10,063 nt of DNA from Actinomycetota bacterium (GCA_019347775.1 JAHWKP010000052.1:1-10063); one strand, 5' to 3'. Positions 1-6,791 are shown, numbered from the stretch's first letter. Notes: generated from the sequence alone by a model not told the origin. Made by a program: numbers and translations.

Positions 1-13
1 GGCCGCCTCGTGC

Positions 14-2320
14 CTAGCCGGGGGCCACGCCGCCCTCGTCGGCGCCGTGCTCGTGGGGCTGGTGGGTCTCCGCGCCGCCGGGGGTGGCTGCCACAGCCAC
101 TGGCTCGCCGGGCTGGGGCTCATTGCCATTTCCGTTCCCGCTCCGAGCGGCGTCGGCGTTTTCGAGCGACTCGAGGAGGTGCACCGATATGTCCTGGACG
201 ATCACGTCGTCGCGGCCGTGCTCTTTCACCCCGTCGTCGAGCATGACCAGACAGAACGGGCAGGCGGTGGCCACGCGGTCGGCGCCCGTCGCGATGGCCT
301 CGCGGGCACGCTCGGTGTTGACCTTCGTGCCGGTCTGCTCCTCCATCCACATGCGGGCGCCGCCGGCGCCGCAGCAGAAGGACTTCTCGGAATGCCGCTC
401 CATCTCCTTGTACTCGGCGCCCGGCAGCACCTGGAGCAGCTCGCGGGGCGGGCTGTAGACCTGGTAGTGGCGACCGAGGTAGCAGGGGTCGTGGTAGGTG
501 ATCGAGCGCTTCGCGGCCCCGGCACCGTCCGCCACAGGAGTGAGGCGCCCCTCGCGCACGAGGCGGTTGAGCAGCTGGGTGTGGTGGACGACCTCGAGCT
601 CGATGCCGAAGTCCTTGTACTCGTTCTTCAGCGTGTTGAAGCAGTGGGGGCAGTGGGCGAGGATCTTGCGCACGCCCATGCCGTTGAGAGTCTCGACGTT
701 CTGGCCGGCCAGCTGCTGGAAGAGGTACTCGTTGCCTGACCGTCGGGCCGGGTCGCCGGTGCAGCGCTCCTGCGGTCCGAGGATGGCGAAGTCGACGCCC
801 GCCCGGTGGAGGAGTTTGGCGGTGGCGACCGTCACCTTCTTGGCCTTGTCGTCGAAGCTCCCGGCACAACCCACCCAGTAGAGGTATTCGTGATCGAAGG
901 GGCCGTCGGCACCGACGACCGGCACCTCAGCCGGGAGCGCCGCGGTCCAGTCGCCCCGGCTGCCCTGGGGCATGCCCCAGGGATTCTCCGACGTCTCCAT
1001 CGAGCGGTAGGCGTTGCCGAGTTCGGAGGGGAAGTCCGATTCCATCAGCGACAGGTAGCGCCGCATGTCGAGGATCTTGTCGAGGATCTCGATGTTGACC
1101 GGGCAGATCTCATCGCAGGCCTTGCACGAGGTGCACGCCCAGATCTCCTCCGCCGTGATCCGCTCGAACACCGAGTCGGTGGAGATGGTGATCTCGGCGT
1201 CCTGGCCGATGACCGGGCTCACGGGCCCGCCCGGCGCCGACGCTGCCATCACGTTTCCGACCTTCAGGACTATCTCGCGGGGATCAAGAGACTTGCCCGT
1301 CGCATGGGCCGGGCACACGCTCGTGCACCGGCCGCAGATCGTGCAGGCGTCGGTGTCGAGCAGTTGCTTCCAGGTGAAGTCCGTAACCGCCGCAGCCCCA
1401 AAGCTCTCGAGAGACGTCTCCTCGAGGTTCGGCATGGGCTTCATGGCGCCCTTCGGGCGCTCCCGGGCCGAGAGGTACATGTTCAGCGGCGACGTCACCA
1501 TGTGCCGCAACTTCGTGCTCGGCAGAATTATGAGGAACGCCCCGAAGGCGGCGAAGTGGGCGATCCAGAAGACCTGGTGCCACTGCTCCAGGCCGGACCA
1601 CCCCTGAAAGAGCTCTGACATCGGATACCCGACGACCGACCACCGCTCGAATTCCGGGCGCTCGACCAGCGCGATCCGCATGGCCTCGGTTACGAATCCG
1701 GTAACGCCGATGGCGGCGAACGTGAACAGGATCAGGTGGTCTTCCGGGCGGGTCTTTATCCGAAGCCGGTAGGGCCGGTGCACATAGCGGCGAACGATCG
1801 CCCAGACGATGCCGGCCATGAACGCCACACCGGCGAGGTCTCCCACCGCGGAATAGGCCTGATAGGTCGTGCCGTGGAGAAACTTCATCCCCGCTGGCAG
1901 CTGGTGGTCGATCTCGAGAACGGTGGTGACCGCGAAGAGGATGAGGAACGGGAAGTAGATGAGCGAGTGCATGACGCCGGCGGCGGGGTCGCGCAGCAGC
2001 GTCTGCATGTAGAGACCCCGGCGCAGGTCCGTCATACGACGCTTGGTCTTGGTGCGCAGGGGACGGGACTCGGGCCCGCCCATCTCCCAAGCCCTCACCC
2101 GCCGGGCGAACAGCCAGGACATGGCGATGAAGAGCACGGCCAGCGAAACGTAGAAGACAAGCTGCAGGGCTCCGGGCACATTGACGAACACGGTGCGACT
2201 GATGGGCGAGTCGTGGTGCTGCTGGAAGATGGCGGCGGCCAAGCCGCTGCCGCCGACGACGGCTATCCCGAGGAGAGAACCCGCGATCAACGTCCACTGG
2301 GACGGCCGCAGGTTTCGCAT
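14..2320 (-). CDS. Membrane-bound (Fe-S) heterodisulfide reductase-like protein, EtfD/FadF type
   Basis: A 768-aa protein built as membrane cytochrome-like domain, two 4Fe-4S clusters and two CCG (cysteine-rich) domains. About six hydrophobic segments fall near residues 10-31, 49-71, 118-135, 158-176, 197-213 and 252-267, with histidines in or near them (H118, H195, H255) that could bind heme b, as in NarI-like subunits. Cluster ligands are visible at C326/329/332/336 and C396/399/402/406. The first CCG domain has C485, C520 and C557/C560 and reads CTGD where a canonical domain has CCG. The second is canonical: C613, C649-C650, C687/C690. Known relatives (mycobacterial EtfD, Bacillus FadF) carry electrons from ETF/acyl-CoA dehydrogenase to the quinone pool. 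That role is inferred here, since no etfAB is in the window. The C-terminus (about 725-768) is a low-complexity tail rich in Gly, Pro and Ala with three His. The ATG start lies 12 bp after the CNB gene stop, implying one operon. No Shine-Dalgarno is seen. Family call firm; exact partner unknown. Confidence 0.93.
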   Translation of the reverse strand: MRNLRPSQWTLIAGSLLGIAVVGGSGLAAAIFQQHHDSPISRTVFVNVPGALQLVFYVSLAVLFIAMSWLFARRVRAWEMGGPESRPLRTKTKRRMTDLRRGLYMQTLLRDPAAGVMHSLIYFPFLILFAVTTVLEIDHQLPAGMKFLHGTTYQAYSAVGDLAGVAFMAGIVWAIVRRYVHRPYRLRIKTRPEDHLILFTFAAIGVTGFVTEAMRIALVERPEFERWSVVGYPMSELFQGWSGLEQWHQVFWIAHFAAFGAFLIILPSTKLRHMVTSPLNMYLSARERPKGAMKPMPNLEETSLESFGAAAVTDFTWKQLLDTDACTICGRCTSVCPAHATGKSLDPREIVLKVGNVMAASAPGGPVSPVIGQDAEITISTDSVFERITAEEIWACTSCKACDEICPVNIEILDKILDMRRYLSLMESDFPSELGNAYRSMETSENPWGMPQGSRGDWTAALPAEVPVVGADGPFDHEYLYWVGCAGSFDDKAKKVTVATAKLLHRAGVDFAILGPQERCTGDPARRSGNEYLFQQLAGQNVETLNGMGVRKILAHCPHCFNTLKNEYKDFGIELEVVHHTQLLNRLVREGRLTPVADGAGAAKRSITYHDPCYLGRHYQVYSPPRELLQVLPGAEYKEMERHSEKSFCCGAGGARMWMEEQTGTKVNTERAREAIATGADRVATACPFCLVMLDDGVKEHGRDDVIVQDISVHLLESLENADAARSGNGNGNEPQPGEPVAVAATPGGAETHQPHEHGADEGGVAPG

Positions 2321-2332
2321 TGAGTGAGGTGT

Positions 2333-2761
2333 CTAGTGCGAGAACGCCTTGGCGTCCGAATCCCGGAGGCGTTCGGCCATCGTGCATAGAAGCTTGCGGG
2401 AGACGCCGGGAAGCTGGTCGAGGATGCCGCTGAACTCACGCTGGCCGAGGATGAGCAGACTCATCGGCGTGTCGGCCACCACGGTCGCGGACCGCGGGCC
2501 TCGGTCGAGCAGGGAGAGCTCTCCGAAGTACTGGCCTCTCTTGAGCTTGGCGATCGTGCGCTTGCCCTTCTTGACGGCGGCCTCGCCGTCGAGGATCAGG
2601 AAGAACTCATGGCCGCTCTTGCCCTCTTCACACAGAACCTTGCCCTCGGGGACCTCCAGCTCGTCCGAGGCGCGCCCCAGAGTCTGAAGTTCCTTCTTGC
2701 TAAGTGCCGAGAACAGCGGCACCCGGGCCAGGTGGTCGAGTTTTGCGTCCTTGCGTGGCAT
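2333..2761 (-). CDS. Stand-alone cyclic nucleotide-binding domain protein
   Basis: A 142-aa protein that is almost entirely one cyclic nucleotide-binding (cNMP/CRP-type) beta-barrel. It opens with the usual helix and entry motif (VPLFSALSKKEL, residues 14-25). The phosphate-binding cassette is clear at about residues 79-92: FGELSLL followed by PRSA, with E81 and R90 in the positions that contact the ribose and phosphate of cAMP. A short helix ends the protein and there is no helix-turn-helix, so it is not itself a CRP-type transcription factor. It may act by protein contact. The open frame extends upstream to 3163, but that part is antisense to the PPOX gene and reads as noise. The ATG at 2761 begins the conserved domain and has a TACGCT box 8 nt before it. 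It is the first gene of a probable operon with the Fe-S membrane reductase, which suggests it controls or senses on behalf of that respiratory protein (inference). Confidence 0.9.
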   Translation of the reverse strand: MPRKDAKLDHLARVPLFSALSKKELQTLGRASDELEVPEGKVLCEEGKSGHEFFLILDGEAAVKKGKRTIAKLKRGQYFGELSLLDRGPRSATVVADTPMSLLILGQREFSGILDQLPGVSRKLLCTMAERLRDSDAKAFSH

Positions 2762-2769
2762 CGGCGGTG

Positions 2770-2775
2770 AGCGTA
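2770..2775 (-). promoter_or_regulatory. Candidate -10 box (TACGCT) of the CNB/Fe-S operon
   Basis: On the minus strand TACGCT fits the actinobacterial TANNNT -10 pattern and ends 8 nt before the ATG at 2761, the spacing expected for a leaderless transcript. I see no convincing -35 (TTGAC-like) element at 16-19 bp. The identical hexamer precedes the methyltransferase start. Confidence 0.45.
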
Positions 2776-2801
2776 GACCGAAGGCGGCGTCTGTGCGTGC
2801 T

Positions 2802-2850
2802 TGCCGGACGTGTCCCGGGACACACCACCCAGCCGGAGGCCCGTCCGGCA
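2802..2850. promoter_or_regulatory. Nested inverted repeat, candidate operator between divergent genes
   Basis: Two symmetric elements sit between the divergent CNB and PPOX genes. The inner one, GTGTCCCGGGACAC at 2810-2823, is a perfect 14-bp palindrome. The outer one has perfect 9-bp arms, TGCCGGACG at 2802-2810 and CGTCCGGCA at 2842-2850. The inner palindrome keeps the GTG-N8-CAC spacing of CRP-family sites (TGTGA-N6-TCACA), but the adjacent A and T are swapped, so a CRP match is only partial. Its centre is about 55 bp upstream of the CNB start and 66 bp upstream of the PPOX start, and the right outer arm falls where the PPOX -35 would be. A regulator binding here could control both directions. 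The repeat itself is certain; its function is inference. Confidence 0.5.
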
Positions 2851-2870
2851 CCGGTTCGGGGGCGGGCCGA

Positions 2871-2876
2871 TAGCTT
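2871..2876 (+). promoter_or_regulatory. Candidate -10 box (TAGCTT) of the PPOX gene
   Basis: TAGCTT matches TANNNT and ends 6 nt before the GTG start at 2883, consistent with leaderless transcription. The surrounding 40 bp is very GC-rich, which makes the box stand out. No clear -35 element is seen; the region where it would lie overlaps the right arm of the nested inverted repeat. Confidence 0.45.
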
Positions 2877-2882
2877 CGGACC

Positions 2883-3272
2883 GTGCTCGATCCCGACGTA
2901 AAGGCCCTTGCGGAAGCGAAGAACTTCGCGGTGTTCACGACCCTGCTCTCCGACGGGCATCCCATGGCCCATGTCATGTGGATCGGCTGCGACGACGACC
3001 ACCTGCTCATCAACACCGAGGTCCACCGCGCGAAGTTCCGCAATGTGGAACGAGACCCGCGAGTAACGGTCACGATCATCGACCGGGACAATCCGTACCG
3101 CTTTGCCGAAGTCCGTGGAGACGTCGTGGATACCGTCAGGGGGCCGGAGGCCCGCAGCCACATCGACGCGCTGTCCCAGAAGTACCGGGGCCGGCCCTAC
3201 GACCCCGAGGCCATTCAGACCGAGCGGGTCGTTCTCAAGATCGCCCCCCGGCGCCAACTGTCCCGCGGCTGA
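2883..3272 (+). CDS. PPOX-class F420/flavin-dependent split-barrel oxidoreductase
   Basis: A 129-aa single-domain protein of the pyridoxamine 5'-phosphate oxidase-like split beta-barrel family. It has the family's typical opening (an N-terminal helix, then FAVFTTLLSDGHPMAHVMW at about 15-33). The cofactor phosphate-binding stretch follows at about residues 45-62, with T45, R49, K51, N54 and then RDPRVTV. The pattern best resembles the actinobacterial group often annotated as PPOX class F420-dependent oxidoreductase, which uses deazaflavin F420 or FMN in redox chemistry on varied small molecules. The substrate cannot be told from sequence. The GTG start is chosen because it begins the conserved N-terminal helix and follows a TANNNT box by 6 nt; no Shine-Dalgarno is present. 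It is divergent from the CNB gene and is followed after 26 bp by the methyltransferase on the same strand. Cofactor choice (F420 versus FMN) is uncertain. Confidence 0.88.
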   Translation: MLDPDVKALAEAKNFAVFTTLLSDGHPMAHVMWIGCDDDHLLINTEVHRAKFRNVERDPRVTVTIIDRDNPYRFAEVRGDVVDTVRGPEARSHIDALSQKYRGRPYDPEAIQTERVVLKIAPRRQLSRG

Positions 3273-3286
3273 GGCCGCCAGCGCCG

Positions 3287-3292
3287 TACGCT
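3287..3292 (+). promoter_or_regulatory. Candidate -10 box (TACGCT) of the methyltransferase gene
   Basis: TACGCT, the same hexamer as upstream of the CNB gene, ends 6 nt before the GTG at 3299. It lies in the 26-bp gap after the PPOX stop. It supports that GTG as the true start and suggests the methyltransferase can be transcribed from its own promoter as a leaderless message. Confidence 0.45.
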
Positions 3293-3298
3293 CGGACG

Positions 3299-4183
3299 GT
3301 GGCTGAGCCTTCCGCACGGCGACCCACCTCAACCAGTTCCTTCGGTGCCGGCCGGCGCGAGAGCCACGACGCCTCGTCGTTCTACGACCGGGGGCTCGCC
3401 GTAGTTCCCCAAACTGACAACGGCGCAATAAATCCGCCCGCGGTCGTGGACCGCATCTTCCACAAGAGCGCCGAATCCATGGATGAGGTAGTGGACAATT
3501 CGGTCGCGTTGATGGTGACCTCCCCGCCCTACCACGTCGGTAAGGAATACGACTCGGACAGTTCCTTTGACGACTACCTCGGGCTGTTGCGCCGCGTCTT
3601 CACCGAGACTTACCGCGTCCTCGAGCCCGGCGGCCGAGCCGTGGTCAATGTGGCGAACTTGGGCCGGCGGCCTTACATACCGCTCAACGCCCACGTGGCG
3701 CTGATGATGAACGAGCTGGGGTTCCTCATGCGGGGCGAGGTCATTTGGCGCAAGGGCGCCGGTGCCAACGGTTCGTGCGCGTGGGGCTCGTGGCGGTCGG
3801 CGTCGAACCCCACGCTCCGCGACACCCACGAGTACTGCTTGTGCTTCTCGAAGGGAGAGTTCCGCCGCCAGCGACGGGGCATCAACACGATCGATGGGGA
3901 TGAGTTCCTGGCCGCCACGTTGTCGGTTTGGGACATCCGTCCCGAGTCGGCCCGCCGCGTGGGCCACCCCGCCCCCTTCCCGGTCGAACTGCCGGCGCGG
4001 TTCATCCAGCTCTACACGTTCGAGGATGACCTCGTCCTGGACCCGTTTATGGGTGCCGGGACCACTGCCGTCGCCGCGGTCCGCGCTGGGCGCCATTACG
4101 TCGGCTATGACACCGACGCCAACTACGTCGCTGCGGCTGTCGCCCGGATCGCGCAGGAACAGGCCATCGCCGAAGCGACATGA
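3299..4183 (+). CDS. Solitary beta-class DNA methyltransferase (N6-adenine/N4-cytosine type)
   Basis: A 294-aa S-adenosylmethionine-dependent DNA methyltransferase of the N6_N4_Mtase family. The catalytic motif IV, TSPPY (74-78), comes before the SAM-binding motifs: motif X region GHPAPFP (222-228) and motif I DPFMGAGTT (248-256). This order defines the beta class, with the target-recognition region between (about 125-215, including the conserved GSCAWGSW at 158-165). SPPY is more usual in N4-cytosine enzymes, though the modified base is not proven. The open frame continues upstream to 2801, but that part overlaps the PPOX gene. I chose GTG 3299 because the downstream N-terminus (GRRESHDASSFYDR, 18-31) is recalled as conserved in actinobacterial relatives and a -10-like box sits 6 nt upstream. 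No restriction endonuclease gene is adjacent, so it may serve regulatory or genome-marking methylation rather than restriction. The ATGA overlap with the next gene implies translational coupling. Confidence 0.9.
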   Translation: MAEPSARRPTSTSSFGAGRRESHDASSFYDRGLAVVPQTDNGAINPPAVVDRIFHKSAESMDEVVDNSVALMVTSPPYHVGKEYDSDSSFDDYLGLLRRVFTETYRVLEPGGRAVVNVANLGRRPYIPLNAHVALMMNELGFLMRGEVIWRKGAGANGSCAWGSWRSASNPTLRDTHEYCLCFSKGEFRRQRRGINTIDGDEFLAATLSVWDIRPESARRVGHPAPFPVELPARFIQLYTFEDDLVLDPFMGAGTTAVAAVRAGRHYVGYDTDANYVAAAVARIAQEQAIAEAT

Positions 4184-4932
4184 CGGGAGGGTCGGTCTTC
4201 GATGCGCTCGACCAGCAGCATCGGGAACTCGGCGACTTCCTCGAGAGGCTCGAACCCGCTGACTGGGAGGCGGCGTCGCGCTGTGATGGATGGAGCGTGG
4301 CCGACGTCGTGCTCCACCTGGCCCAAACCGACGAGCTTGTAATCGCCGGTTGCACGGGCGCGGCGACCGAAGCCCGTTCCTTTTTCTCGCCGAATGCGAC
4401 TGGAGTCGAGACGGTCGACGACGCTGCCGAGCGGGCCGTCCAGAGCGAACGAGGCCTGCCGATCGAAGACCTTGTTGCGCGTTGGCGCCGCGCTTCGGAG
4501 ACATCGCGACAGCTCTTGCGAGATCGGCCTCCGAGCCAGCGGATCCCTTGGGTCGTCGGCGACTTGCCGCCCCGCACCCTCGCCACGACGAGGCTCGCCG
4601 AGTACTGGATCCACACCGGCGATGTCTTCCCGGCGGGACAGGCCGCCGACGACCGGCTCTGGCACATCGCCCGGCTGGCGTGGCGCACCTTGCCCTACGC
4701 CTTCAGCCGGGCGGGAGTAGATCTGTCGGGACCCGTAGATCTCCGGATCACCTCACCCGAGGGCGACGAGTGGGCCTTCGAGCCCGACGGCGAAGCGGCG
4801 ACCACGGTCATCGGCCCCGCCCTTGACTGGTGCCGACTGGCGGCTCGCCGGGCAGAGCCAGTTGACACGGCGCTGAAGGCAAAGGGTCCCGACGCCGACG
4901 CCGTCCTGCGCCTGGCGCGGACATTCGCCTAG
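4180..4932 (+). CDS. Maleylpyruvate isomerase-family (MDMPI/DinB-like) mycothiol-dependent protein
   Basis: A 250-aa protein with an N-terminal DinB-like four-helix MDMPI domain (about 1-150) and a C-terminal MDMPI_C/SCP-like domain (about 180-250, from PVDLRITSPEGDEWAF onward). The metal-binding triad expected for mycothiol-dependent maleylpyruvate isomerase is visible: H46 in VLHLAQTD, then E141 and H145 in EYWIHTGD. CDGWSVADVVLHLA (35-48) is the typical family signature. Characterised members use mycothiol and a divalent metal for isomerisation, but most paralogues in actinobacteria have unknown substrates. No aromatic-degradation genes lie nearby, so the specific reaction should not be assumed. 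Its ATG overlaps the methyltransferase stop by 4 bp (ATGA), so the two are co-transcribed and probably translationally coupled. The functional link between the two is unclear. Confidence 0.87.
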   Translation: MTGGSVFDALDQQHRELGDFLERLEPADWEAASRCDGWSVADVVLHLAQTDELVIAGCTGAATEARSFFSPNATGVETVDDAAERAVQSERGLPIEDLVARWRRASETSRQLLRDRPPSQRIPWVVGDLPPRTLATTRLAEYWIHTGDVFPAGQAADDRLWHIARLAWRTLPYAFSRAGVDLSGPVDLRITSPEGDEWAFEPDGEAATTVIGPALDWCRLAARRAEPVDTALKAKGPDADAVLRLARTFA

Positions 4933-4977
4933 GGCTCCCAGGCGCGGACATCCCGAGCGCGGCGAGACTGTCTGGCG

Positions 4978-6324
4978 GTGTTCGAGCCCCCCCAGACGCA
5001 CTACGCCAAGAGCGGCGAGGTTCACATCGCGTATCAGACCGTCGGTGACGGTCCTCGCGACGTCGTTCTGATGCCGGATTGGGTCTCGCACATCGAAGCC
5101 TTCTGGGACCACTCCACGTTCGAGCGCCCCCTGCGACGAATGGGGGCACGAAATCGGCTGATCTTGTTCGACAAGCGCGGTGTCGGCCTGTCCGACCCCG
5201 TTCCCGTCGAGCAGATCCTGAATGTCGAGACCTGGATGGATGACCTCTTGACCGTGCTCGACGCCTGCGAGTCTCGACAAGCCGTCCTCGCCGGCACGGG
5301 CCACGGCGGTCAGATGGCATTGCTGTTCGCCGCCACCCATCCCGAGCGCATCGAGGCGCTCCTGCTGACGAACTGCTATGCCCGGCTGGGACGCGCCCCG
5401 GATTACCCGTGGGGAGTCCCCGCCGAAGTTCAGGACAAGGTAGTGCTGTCTCTCGGAGAGACATGGGGCTCGCTGGACTCTCCGGCAATAGATCTGATCG
5501 CTCCTTCGGTCGCCGGAGACGAGGAAGTCCGCCGATGGTGGGCTCGCATGGAGCGGCTCGCCTGTAGCCCCGGCGTCGCCGTAACAATGCAGAGAGCCAT
5601 GTACGCGTACGACGTGCGCCATGTCCTACCGGCCGTCAAGCAGCCAACGCTTGTCATGCATACGACCGGCAACCGCCATGTGCGAGTCGGCCATGGCCGT
5701 TACCTGGCGGAGCGCATACCCGGGGCGGTTCTTCGCGAGTTCGATAGCGACAACCACTGGTGGTTCCTCGGCCAACACTCAGAAGAGATGTGGAACGTCG
5801 CCATGGAGTTCATCGCGGGAACCCCCGGCGACCCCGACACCGACCGCGTGCTCGCCACAGTGTTGTTCACGGATGTCGTGAACTCGACCGAGCAAGCGGC
5901 TCTCTTGGGAGACGCTACGTGGACCCGGCTACTCGACGATCTTGATGCCGTCGTCGGACGGCAGATGGCGCGCTTCCAGGGGAAGCTGATCAAGTCGCTC
6001 GGAGACGGCCACCTGGCTACTTTCGACGGGCCCGGACGGGCCATTCGGTGCGGCCGGGCCATCTCCGAGGCGGTCCGAAGCCTCGGTCTGGAGGTTCGCT
6101 GCGGTCTGCATACCGGTGAGATCGAACTGAGAGGTGACGATGTCGGTGGAGTCGCGTTGCATATCGCGGCGCGAGTGATGGCTTTGGCGGGCCCGAACGA
6201 AGTGTTGGTTTCCGGATCGGTTCCACCGCTGGTTGTCGGGTCCGGCTTCGACTTCGACGACCGCGGCGAGCACAACCTCAAGGGTGTCCCGGGAAAATGG
6301 TCCGTATTCGCGGTCAAGCAGTGA
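4978..6324 (+). CDS. Alpha/beta-hydrolase-fold protein fused to class III adenylate/guanylate cyclase
   Basis: A 448-aa two-domain protein. Residues 1-280 have an alpha/beta-hydrolase fold: FDKRGVGLSDP at 64-74, a nucleophile-elbow region at 106-111, and TLVMHTTGN near 224-232. Residues 290-448 form a class III cyclase catalytic domain. The cyclase keeps both metal aspartates (D299 in VLFTDVVNST, D343 in SLGDGHLATF), the purine-specifying K339 and probably D388, and R399. The usual transition-state Asn is His (H395 in GGVALHIAARV). K and D in the specificity positions favour ATP, hence cAMP. In the hydrolase half the elbow reads GTGHG, with G108 where the catalytic Ser belongs, and the acid position is N232. 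Only H260 remains, so hydrolysis is unlikely and a ligand-sensing role is inferred. No signal peptide or membrane segment, so it should be cytosolic. The GTG start lies 45 bp after the preceding gene, without a Shine-Dalgarno; the box at the expected -10 position (GACTGT) is poor. Confidence 0.92.
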   Translation: MFEPPQTHYAKSGEVHIAYQTVGDGPRDVVLMPDWVSHIEAFWDHSTFERPLRRMGARNRLILFDKRGVGLSDPVPVEQILNVETWMDDLLTVLDACESRQAVLAGTGHGGQMALLFAATHPERIEALLLTNCYARLGRAPDYPWGVPAEVQDKVVLSLGETWGSLDSPAIDLIAPSVAGDEEVRRWWARMERLACSPGVAVTMQRAMYAYDVRHVLPAVKQPTLVMHTTGNRHVRVGHGRYLAERIPGAVLREFDSDNHWWFLGQHSEEMWNVAMEFIAGTPGDPDTDRVLATVLFTDVVNSTEQAALLGDATWTRLLDDLDAVVGRQMARFQGKLIKSLGDGHLATFDGPGRAIRCGRAISEAVRSLGLEVRCGLHTGEIELRGDDVGGVALHIAARVMALAGPNEVLVSGSVPPLVVGSGFDFDDRGEHNLKGVPGKWSVFAVKQ

Positions 6325-6346
6325 GCCGACACCACTATCGGCATCG

Positions 6347-6757
6347 ATGAACACAACCCCACCCCCCGCCGGTCGATCGAGCCCTTGGGTACTCCTGGTC
6401 ATGGCGCTGGTGCCTTGGGCCGCGTTTCTCATTCCGCTGCTCCTCGCTGCCGGCGCCGGTGACTACGACGTCACGGCGGGCGAATTCGGCGGTGCCGCTT
6501 TGTTCACACTCTGGGTCGTGGCCCTTCCTTCGTTGCTGCCTCTCGCGGTTGCCCGCAATGGAGCCGCCCGCTGGACGGCCCTCGCGTTCATGACGGTCGT
6601 GTCTGGCGCGGCCGGCCTGACGGTTGCGCTGTCTGACGACGCCCAAGCCGGCCTGGTCGTCCTAGTCGTGCCTGTACTGGCTGTCCCCGTGACCGTCGGC
6701 GTCTGGATCGCCCGAGCCCTCGGCATCCGCCGCGGAACTCGCAGAGGAGCCGGCTAG
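6347..6757 (+). CDS. Small four-helix membrane protein, unknown function
   Basis: A 136-aa hydrophobic protein that I do not recognise. Predicted membrane segments lie near residues 14-36, 48-69, 75-95 and 101-123. A short Pro-rich N-terminus precedes them and a basic tail (RRGTRRGAG) follows, so the C-terminus is probably cytoplasmic. There is no conserved catalytic motif. The open frame runs back to 6233 inside the cyclase gene. The ATG at 6347 is preferred because it follows the cyclase stop by 22 bp and leads into a normal membrane-protein N-terminus. It may be transcribed with the cyclase upstream; whether it works with it is unknown. Coding status is supported by the clear helix pattern and fit between neighbours. 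Confidence 0.65.
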   Translation: MNTTPPPAGRSSPWVLLVMALVPWAAFLIPLLLAAGAGDYDVTAGEFGGAALFTLWVVALPSLLPLAVARNGAARWTALAFMTVVSGAAGLTVALSDDAQAGLVVLVVPVLAVPVTVGVWIARALGIRRGTRRGAG

Positions 6758-6791
6758 CTCTGAGTCGGCCGCGGAGCCGCCTGGGTCGTGG

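Noticed and set aside
1284..2387. Minus-strand 367-codon frame within the Fe-S reductase gene
   Set aside because: It is a frame shadow of the reductase; composition is Arg/Pro-rich and the reductase frame contains all the motifs.
2762..3163. Possible N-terminal extension of the CNB protein
   Set aside because: It would run antisense through the PPOX gene and has no recognisable domain; the ATG at 2761 begins the CNB domain.
2801..3298. Possible N-terminal extension of the methyltransferase
   Set aside because: The extra 166 residues overlap the PPOX gene in another frame and are Arg/Pro-rich noise; the conserved region begins after GTG 3299.
3329..4504. Long minus-strand open frame (391 codons) opposite the methyltransferase and MDMPI-like genes
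   Set aside because: Its translation is Arg/Gly/Val-rich with no domain, and it lies opposite two genes with clear family motifs. Long antisense frames are normal in GC-rich DNA.
6284..6294. Second copy of GTGTCCCGGGA, the left part of the 2810-2823 palindrome
   Set aside because: It lies inside the cyclase reading frame, encoding the conserved KGVPGK segment, and is not palindromic over its full length; taken as chance.
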